Source: Peromyscus leucopus (Eukaryota > Chordata > Mammalia > Rodentia > Cricetidae). Taken from it: DNA of 64,000 nt. The stretch lies in NCBI RefSeq assembly GCF_004664715.2, contig NC_051076.1, positions 3,851,446 through 3,915,445 on the forward strand, in the 5' to 3' direction. Positions 56,931-64,000 of the stretch are shown here, one piece after another (position 1 is the stretch's first letter; every line of letters begins with the position of its first letter). The position numbers and the translations under genes are program-made. Below the pieces are notes generated by a model. It did not search any database. It worked only from the letters and a program-made list of their open reading frames with translations, and had not been told where the DNA came from.

Positions 56931-58079
56931 TGTAGAGCTCAAACTGGTAGCATTGTTCCAACTTCTAGAATAAACAGGTTCTGTTTGCAGGCTTTGCCCA
57001 TTCCAGAGGCTGCACTTTCCCCAAAACCCAACACATCTCAGGAAGGAACATGTCCTTTTGAGTATCGCTTCACCTGTTTTTGCCCTGTTACATTCTTTCA
57101 TTCTTACCTTATTCCTTTGATCTGCTGAAAAATGTCCTTCTTCATGCTTCTAATTAAAATGAAATTAAACTTGGGGAGTAAGCAGGGGTAGCTGGGATGT
57201 GTTGCCTGAGATTCTGGCTGTCTTCCAGCAACTGAGAGACAGCCTGGTCAGTGGGCCACTGCAGAAGCAGCCCCTGGGAAGGACTGGATAATGTGCCCTG
57301 AATGGACCCCAGCTTGGTGTTTCCGGAGATGCAGTTGCATTTGGAGGATTGGAGATTTGGAGAGAATTTGAAGAGGATTGGATTTGGGGGATTTGGAGAG
57401 AGGGCATGACTGAGCAACAGCTATACTGCTTTCTGTAGACAACAAGCTGGACTCTCCCTTTCTCTTCCTTTCATTTTACCAGTGATGAGGGATGAGACAA
57501 GAAAACTTCAGCAGATTCGAGTCTCTTTCTTTTAAAAACCATGGCTCAAAAGTATGCTTTTAGAAGGGAGCTGGAAAGGTGCAGAGAGCCCTGTCAAGTA
57601 AGTTTAAAACTAACCCTGACATTAGCCCTGATGAGGTCCCGTGTGGGAGAACCTCAGAGCAAGTCTGCACCATTCTTGACAACTGTTGCTTTGGGATGTT
57701 GGAGGACACAGGCCCACACAGGTAGCTCACTCTGCATTCTTTCTTTGGCTTAAGATAGGCCCAGTTTCCTTCCTTGGGGCTTTGTCTTCTTTAAGGCAAA
57801 ATGGATCTTTGGAAAGACTTTCTTAAATGTTAGGAGGGAAGAGGAGTGCAGGAATCCCAGAGAATTAAAATTATCTCTGAAATATCCTGACTCACTTTCT
57901 GTGTGGGTTCCTGATGCTTCCATTCTTTCTGCTCTGAAGGCCAAGGTTTGCTGTTTATTACCAAGGTTCTTACAAATTCCAATGGCCCCTTGCCTGAATT
58001 CTTACCTCTTATGTTTCAATCCTCATCAGCATGAGAGGTTTGCAAATGGATGAAAATGACATGCCTGCCCTCTATTAAC
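56931..58079. other. Mostly unassigned; short GA/T-rich quasi-repeat
   Basis: 57340-57402 is a degenerate run of TTTGGAGGATTGG-type words on the plus strand, giving Pro/Ser/Asn-rich minus frames. No gene signal otherwise. Confidence 0.45.
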
Positions 58080-58255
58080 CTCTGTTGCACACCAGACACT
58101 CAACACAGTGGGATGCATGCATTAGTTTTCTCTTCCCAATAATCTTGTGTGGTGGGTATTAACCCCATTCTACAGATAAAGAAACTAAAGCTCAAATAAA
58201 TTAACTAGGTCAAGGTCACACAAACTGGTAAGTAGTGGAATCAGATTTTTTCAAT
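58080..58255 (-). mobile_element. MIR SINE
   Basis: 'ccccattctacagataaaga', 'aactaaagctcaaataaatt' and 'aaggtcacacaaactggtaa' are classic reverse-complement MIR words. Confidence 0.8.
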
Positions 58256-58752
58256 GGTATAGTAGTGTTTATCACTATCATAATCAAATAAATAATTGCA
58301 TAATTAATTGTTTAACTCCTGATATCTCCAACTGAATACAACAGTCTGACCATGAGGGGCTCTGTCTCTTTTTGCATTGTGTTCTGAGGGCACAGCAGGA
58401 ACTAAGCTACAGAAGGTTATTTGTGGGGAAAATTGAAATTATTTGACCAAGAATACTGAATGAGTCTGGAAAGACAGTGATAGATGCAATGCCCCAAAGG
58501 GCCCAGGTTTTATAGTGCACTGGTGATGGCACCATCTTGGGCAACTGGGGATGTTCACATTCTGTAACCTTTCAGGGCCCTCCTCCCAGTTACTTTCTCT
58601 AGAATGAGTGATAGGACTTTTCTCCTGCTAGCAGTCCCAGAAGGCATCTGGAGCCCCACAACCAGGGTACAGTTTTGCCCCTGATACCAGCTATATAGCA
58701 ACATTAGTGTGAATTATCAAAGCAGGCACAGTAAAGGAATTGTGCAGTTGAC

Positions 58753-58757
<5 letters not shown>
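58256..58757. other. Unassigned sequence
   Basis: Nothing recognised. Confidence 0.5.

Positions 58758-58804
<47 letters not shown>
58758..58804. repeat. TG dinucleotide microsatellite
   Basis: About 23 uninterrupted units. Confidence 0.97.
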
Positions 58805-58806
<2 letters not shown>

Positions 58807-58944
58807 GAGTCACTGCTGCACAAGGTGACTTGACTTCATGCCTTATGAAGCTTTAGCATAAGATCCTTTCAGAAAAAAATACAGCAGTGCCTCTCAGTAA
58901 TTGACTGGTTTGTGCATAATCACATTGAAATGCATCTACTCTGC

Positions 58945-59095
58945 ATGAATAATCACTATAGTAGTAAGGACAGATACCACTTATTGAATGCTTACTGTGT
59001 ACCTCAAACTTTATATGAACATTTTAATTTATCCATCAAACCTTGGCAAGGAAGCCTCATCTTCACTTTAGAACTGAAGAAACAAGGCACTTTCT
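58945..59095 (-). mobile_element. MIR SINE
   Basis: 'taccacttattgaatgctta', 'ctgtgtacctcaaact' and 'cttcactttagaactgaag' in reverse-complement MIR order. Confidence 0.7.
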
Positions 59096-59246
59096 GTGTC
59101 TGCCAAAATGGGTACATGCAAGGAAGGTATACATGGCTTGATAGACTTAAGAGGAATGTGTGTGTCCTTCAATTGCTTCAATTTACTTCTACCATCATAT
59201 TATTATTGCAAAAGCGTGTTTCTTATTTTGAATAAAATTTCTAACA

Positions 59247-59451
59247 AATACTTGTAGTTGTGTTTTTTTTTTTTTTTGTTTTTTTTTTTTGTTTTTCGAG
59301 ACAGGGTTTCTCTGTGTAGCTTTGCGCCTTTCCTGGAACTCACTTGGTAGCCCAGGCTGGCCTCGAACTCACAGAGATCCGCCTGCCTCTGCCTCCCGAG
59401 TGCTGGGATTAAAGGCGTGCGCCACCACTGCCCGGCTCAATACTTGTAGTT
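59247..59451 (-). mobile_element. B1 SINE, youngest copy, perfect 13-bp duplication
   Basis: AATACTTGTAGTT occurs at 59247-59259 and 59439-59451. Between them are a T-rich tail with G interruptions (to about 59296) and a nearly undamaged reverse-complement B1. It has intact CpGs at 'ttcgag', 'ttgcgcc', 'cctcgaac', 'tcccgag' and 'ggcgtgcgcc'. The centre 'ttgcgcctttcctggaact' is the cricetid type. Retained CpGs indicate a recent insertion. Confidence 0.97.
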
Positions 59452-59854
59452 TTTTAACTTGATGCTTTTTGTGCTACATTGCTTTTCAATGTTATCAAGC
59501 ATCTTTCTAATTTCACTTCTTCCTTAGTCTGGTCCTTTTGGGGCACCATATCCATCACTATTTTTCCAGACCCCTTGGTATTCTTGTTCAAATAAATCCA
59601 TTTTTCTCCACAAATATTCTGCATATCTCAGTTTCTTCTAGACCCTTAGAACACAATGCAGAAAGAAATAGACTACCCCACATGTTCATATTATTGTATT
59701 CAGTTGGAGGTATCAGGAGTTAAAGAACTAATTATGCAGTTATTTATTCAGTCAAAATAGTGATAATACAATAGGAAGGTATAATTAAAAATGTATGTTT
59801 TAAAAGTTTACTTTCTGTTTGTAAAACACTCAGGATGGTAGTACAGTGCTTCTG
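59452..59854. other. Unassigned sequence
   Basis: AT-rich, nothing recognised. Confidence 0.5.
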
Positions 59855-60000
59855 GCTGCTTTAATTATTTAATTTCTCTAATGAGCCTTTGAGGGGTGCT
59901 CTACTGCCATGCAATAGATCCATAAACTGAAATACAGAGAAGTGAAATAGTTGGTTCAAACCCCTACTCTGTCCATGAATGTTGGAACTGGAACCATTAA
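59855..60000 (-). mobile_element. MIR SINE
   Basis: 'agatccataaactgaaatac', 'agagaagtgaaatagttggt' and 'gttggaactggaacc' in reverse-complement MIR order. Confidence 0.65.
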
Positions 60001-60128
60001 ACAAAGAGCTGTAAGAAACAAATGTGAGGCATCCTAAGGAATCATTGCTTTCAGCCACTGAAACAGATGACTGACAGGGTGGTAGGAGAATGAAAGAGTG
60101 AGTAAGGAGCTCAGTTCGTACACAAATA

Positions 60129-60130
<2 letters not shown>

Positions 60131-60171
<41 letters not shown>
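60131..60171. repeat. TG dinucleotide microsatellite
   Basis: About 20 uninterrupted units. Confidence 0.97.
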
Positions 60172-60172
<1 letters not shown>

Positions 60173-60816
60173 TAAATGGCTTTGCACTTGTTGGGACTGA
60201 CTTTTTTTTCTCACTGAAGTTATCTGGTCAGGAAGCTGTTTTATTAGAGCATTGATGAAATACATGGAATTGGGAAATGTGCTAATAATTCCTACCAGAT
60301 AGACTCAGATCTACAGTTCTATAGCACATTGACCATCCCAGGCTCCCTTACACCAGCCTGCAAAGATGTCATGATATGCTGGCTATTGAGACTCACAATG
60401 TACATGTCCACTCCATGGAAAATTCTTTTCCATAGAACAGCAGGTACTGGGTGGGGGTGGGGTGGGGGATAGGCATCTTCTATAGTTTGGCCTCAGTCAT
60501 GTACATGGACTGATAAATTAGAGGAAGGGACCTGAAATGTTTGAATCTGATTTTTTTTAATTAATTTATTTATTTTTTCTATTATCAACCTGATACAGTA
60601 TAAATCTGATTTTTAATTCAAACAATTAATAATGAATTTATTTGGCATCTAACCTCTATCATCACATCTGGAGTATCACAGATTAAAGGCTCTGAAATAA
60701 AATTATAGTTTATATAGAGAAGGGAAATCCAGTGCTTATTAACCATTTGGGGAAGAGGTCTCTTTGAGTATTGTAACATTTTGATCAAACATAGTCTGAG
60801 TCTGAACTGGCCCTTA
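60172..60816. other. Unassigned sequence with a short A/T-rich piece
   Basis: Besides the G-rich motif annotated separately, 60548-60600 is T/A-rich and may be a scrap of an L1 3' end. Confidence 0.4.
60449..60468 (+). other. G-quadruplex motif
   Basis: Four G-runs of 3, 5, 4 and 5 bases are separated by single T loops, in the order G3-T-G5-T-G4-T-G5. This fits the canonical quadruplex pattern with the shortest loops. No gene or promoter lies next to it in the window. Confidence 0.85.
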
Positions 60817-61202
60817 TGCTGGCTAGTTTATGCCAACTTGACACAAGCTAGAATTATCTGAAATGAGGGAACATCAATTGTGAAAATGCCTTCATTAGAT
60901 CCAGCTGTAAGGAGTTTTCTTCATTAGTGATTGATAGGGGAGGGCACAGCCCATTGTTCATGATGCCATCCTTGGGCTGGTGGCTCTGGGTTCTATAAGA
61001 AAACAAGCTGAGAAAGTCCTGTATGTTGAGCAAGCCAATAAGCAGCTCTTGCCTCCAGGTTCCTGCCCTGCTTGAGTTCCTGTTCTGGCTTCTTTCAGTG
61101 ATGAACTATGATGTGGAAGTATAAGCCAAATGAATCCTTTCCTTCCCAACTTGCTTTTGGTCATGGTATTTCTTTGCAGCAATAGAAACCCCAACTAAAA
61201 CA
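60817..61202 (+). mobile_element. MaLR LTR, 5' LTR of a larger element
   Basis: Begins TGCTGGCTAGTTTATGCC and ends ACTAAAACA (386 bp). It holds 'gtataagccaaatgaatcc' near the 3' end. It is the same family as the minus-strand copy at 54530-54859. It is followed by a primer-binding site, so it is a 5' LTR rather than a solo LTR. Confidence 0.9.
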
Positions 61203-62250
61203 AGTTGGTACCAGGATTGTGGGGGTTTTACTATTTCAGACCTGACCATGTTGTTTTAGGGAGAATTGTGGAAGGACTTTGGAACTTTTTGCAAGAAAAG
61301 CCACTGAGTGTTCAGTGCTTGGTGAGCTGTTCTGTAGGAGCTTGGAAGATAAGAATGTTGGAGGAAGATGGAGGCCTGGCTTGTGAAGTTTCGGAGGGAA
61401 GTTTAAAAACTCTATCAGGGCCATTAAGTATTTTACATTAAGATTCTATGGTTCTGCTTAGCTAGGGCTGTAATTTACAAGATATGGGAACTACTAAAGT
61501 GAAACCTTTGCTTTGCTGGGATACTTAATGCCAGTCAGCTAGAGCTGAGAAATTAGTGGTGATTAAAAAGAGACCAATATCATTGAGTTGAAATCTTCTA
61601 GAAAGTATTTTCTGAGAGTCAGCATACAGAAGCTGTGTTCCAGAGCTGGCAAAGGTTGTACCTTACACTGGCAGGAGACCTTGATAGTGTAAGAGTCACT
61701 CAGATGGTACTTGTTTTGAAGGCATGAAAAGGTTATGGAAAGAAGCTGAGGCTTGACACTGAGAGGCCAGGAGAAGCCATTGGTGAAGGTGCAGCCTCAG
61801 TGGCAGTTGAAGGTCCAGGACTGAAGGGGTCATGAAGAGAAGTTGAGACTTTGCACCATGAAGAAAGCCTAGGAGAGGCTATTGGTGAAAGTACACCTTA
61901 GCTGCAGCAAGGAACCTCAGCATTTTGGAGATGTCAGTACCATGAGATGACCACCAAGAACAGCAGCAGCAGTGGAGTGGAGCCAGCCAGACCCTAGAAG
62001 ACAAGCTGTGTGTGCTGCAAAATGTGGAACTAGAGAAGTGACCCAAGCCCTTTGGAGGAGTCTAGAAGTCCAGTAAGTGAATCCCAGGCATTGGACATTG
62101 AGTTATTTACATTGTGTCAGAACTTGATTTTGCTTTGTTCAGATTTTTGAAGTAAGAAAGCACTTAACTTATTTTTGATTTTTGTAGGAGCCTACATTTG
62201 AGAGACTTTAAAGTTTAAAAAAAAAGAGATTTTGAAGTTTTATAGAGAAT
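61203..62250 (+). mobile_element. MaLR internal region with tRNA-Leu-type primer-binding site
   Basis: Two bases after the LTR, 61206 starts TGGTACCAGGA, matching the tRNA-Leu primer site of ERVL/MaLR. The internal sequence continues ('ggaaggactttggaactttt', 'gaggcctggcttgtgaagtt', 'ggaggagtctagaagtccag') to about 62250. It has no credible open frame, as usual for MaLR. It ends at a microsatellite and L1 insertion. Confidence 0.85.
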
Positions 62251-62269
62251 TTAAATTCTATCTAGCCAT

Positions 62270-62282
62270 CTGTCTATCTTTT

Positions 62283-62331
<49 letters not shown>

Positions 62332-62385
62332 TATCTATCTATCTATCTATCTATCATCTATCTATCTATCATCTATTTATTTATC

Positions 62386-62446
<61 letters not shown>
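62270..62446. repeat. Compound (CTTT)n-(CTAT)n microsatellite
   Basis: (CTTT)n at about 62278-62330, then (CTAT)n with a few CATCTAT and TTTA interruptions to 62446. It lies at the poly-A end of the minus-strand L1 that follows, so it probably grew from that tail. Confidence 0.95.
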
Positions 62447-62454
62447 ACTTATAT

Positions 62455-63385
62455 CCTGGCCGCAGTTTCCCCTCCCTCCTCTCCTCCCAGTCCTTTCCAT
62501 CCATAACATCCTCTATTTCTAACCCCCACCCCAATCCACTCCTATACCTTTTTGTTCAGGAAAGGGCAGGTCTTCCATGGATATGAACAAAACATGGCAT
62601 TTCAAGTTGCAGTAAGACTAAGCACCTCCCCATGTATTAAGGTTGGGCAAGGTGACCTAGTATGAAGAGTAGGGTCCCAAAATCCAGTAAAAGAATCAGA
62701 GATAGCCCCTGATCCCATGATTAGGAGTCCCACAAGAGGACCAAGCTACACAACTGTAACATATATGCAGAGTGCCTAGGTCAGTCCCATGAAGGCTTTC
62801 TGGTTGTCAGTTCAGTCTCTGTGAGCCCCTACAAGCCCAGGTTAGTTGGTTCTGTGGGTTTTCCTGTAGTGTCTTTGACTCCTCTCATTCCAACAATCCT
62901 TTCTCCCCATCTTCTGCAGGATTCCCTGAGGTCCACCTAATATTTGGCTGTAGATCTCTGCATCTGTTTCCGTCAGTTGCTGGATGAAGCCTCTCTTATC
63001 ACAATTGGGCTAGGCACCAACCTATGAATATAGCAGAATATCATTAGGCATCATTACATTGACTCCCCCCCCTTCAGTCATGTTTGGTTCAATCCTAGGT
63101 CTCTGTGTCATCCAGCCTGTGGGTCCTAGTGCTCCAGGCAGTGTCAGGGGTGGGGTTACTCTCCTGGCATGGGTTTTAGGCTAGATTAGTCATTGGTTGG
63201 CCACTACCTCAATCTCTAGGCTACCCTTACCCCAGCACATCTCATAGGCAGGATAGACTGTAGATGGAAGGTTGTGTGGCTGGGTTGTTTTCTTACTCTC
63301 TCCACTTGAAGTCTTACCTGGTCATAGGTGATGGTCAGTTCAGGCTAAATATCCACTATTTCTAGGAGTCTTTCTATCAAAAACT
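62455..63385 (-). mobile_element. L1 LINE 3' UTR
   Basis: Reverse-complement 3' UTR of an older muroid L1: a C/T-rich tract (62460-62560), then 'gtgacctagtatgaagagta', 'gatctctgcatctgtttccg', 'tcagttgctggatgaagcc' and 'tgtgtggctgggttgttttc'. No coding part retained. Confidence 0.85.
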
Positions 63386-63394
63386 AAAGTGGGC

Positions 63395-63515
63395 CAATTT
63401 TCTTTTTCTGCTGTGATGGACTACAGTCTTCTGAAACATAAGCCAAAGTAAATCTTTCTTCCTTACATCATTTCTTCTAGGTATTATGGTCATAAGGATG
63501 CAAAAACCACAAATA
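63395..63515 (+). mobile_element. MaLR LTR 3'-end fragment
   Basis: 'ctgctgtgatggactacagt', 'cttctgaaacataagccaaa' and '...aggtattatggtcataagg' match the end of a MaLR LTR. The sequence differs from the LTR at 60817, so it is probably a separate element. Confidence 0.7.
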
Positions 63516-64000
63516 CAAAACCCTTAATTGCAAAGTACCTGGTGAAGACACTTGTGTGGCATTTTCCCCCCTGGGTAGAGCATGATGACATCTTGGATTA
63601 GAGATTAACTTGATTTTGTAGCTATGGCTACTAATGAGCAGAACAATATAGTGATATCCATGTCTGTGGTAATGATAAAAGAGTAGTAGAGGGAGGAGGG
63701 AAAGCCATAAGATCTTCACCTGGGATTTCAGCTATTCCTCTTTTCTACCCATCACCCTAGCTGCAAGTGATCTTGGGACATACTAGAGTATACAGAAAGT
63801 AAAAATTCAGCTGTAAGTGGGACTTCAAATGCAACTTTCATGAGGCCATCATTTTGGCATGGGCCTTTGCAACAATGCAGCTGTTTAGGGGTCACTGATA
63901 TACCTGTAAGTAACTCCTTATCTTTGCTCTGTAAGTAACCCTGATAAATTCACTGTTTTGCCAAGCTGGACTTTGGTGGAATCATGCATTGCTCTGTCAT
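63516..64000. other. Unassigned sequence
   Basis: No element recognised up to the window edge. Confidence 0.5.

Noticed and set aside
60817..62250. Possibility of an intact endogenous retrovirus
   Set aside because: Only a MaLR LTR, primer site and non-coding interior remain. There is no gag, pol or env-like frame.

Overview
This window reads as ordinary non-coding rodent nuclear DNA (intergenic or intronic). Interspersed repeats and microsatellites dominate it. I found no protein-coding gene that I can support with confidence. The nominal reading frames are short, often open on both strands, and mostly come from CA, GA, CTTT or GATA repeats or from LTR, L1 and SINE sequence. The SINEs (B1, B3-like, B4, ID-like), L1 3' ends of the murine/cricetid type and many MaLR LTRs place it in a muroid rodent. 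The B1 copies at 27478-27622 and 59260-59438 carry a form of the central segment that I associate, from memory, with Cricetidae (hamsters, voles, deer mice) rather than Mus. The recurring LTR families fit a cricetid too. Species is not resolved.

Layout. 0-10 kb: two TG microsatellites, two degenerate tetranucleotide tracts in opposite orientation (1.6-2.0 and 2.5-2.9 kb), a B1, MIR, MER5, B3 and B4 copies, then a solo LTR with a perfect 6-bp target-site duplication (8635-9122). 10-23 kb: mostly unassigned sequence with MIR, L2, one L1 3' end and a B1 flanked by a perfect 14-bp duplication. 23-33 kb: the densest LTR cluster. It holds a 393-bp LTR, a truncated LTR, a MaLR solo LTR with a perfect 5-bp duplication (28874-29298), a MaLR element with internal region and tRNA-Leu-type primer site on the minus strand (29443-31093) and two further LTRs. 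A 110-bp block with splice-site-like borders and one open frame (25325-25434) is the only coding candidate.

33-48 kb: MaLR LTRs, a second copy of the 8.6-kb LTR with its own perfect duplication (38564-39077), an L1 3' UTR whose upstream part is inverted (39412-40232), and a longer sibling of the 31.2-kb LTR (46060-46578). 48-64 kb: an unusual ~800-bp degenerate tandem array with a rough 20-bp period (49600-50410), a nested ancient LTR, long pyrimidine microsatellites, a very well preserved B1, a G-quadruplex motif and a MaLR LTR plus internal region cut by an L1 insertion.

No set of genes acts together here, and I see no sign of a new multi-gene system. The items most worth checking are the candidate exon, the 49.6-kb array, the LTR family carrying a B1-like module, the inverted L1, and the repeat-free blocks near 25.0, 34.0 and 37.4 kb that look like possible conserved non-coding DNA.
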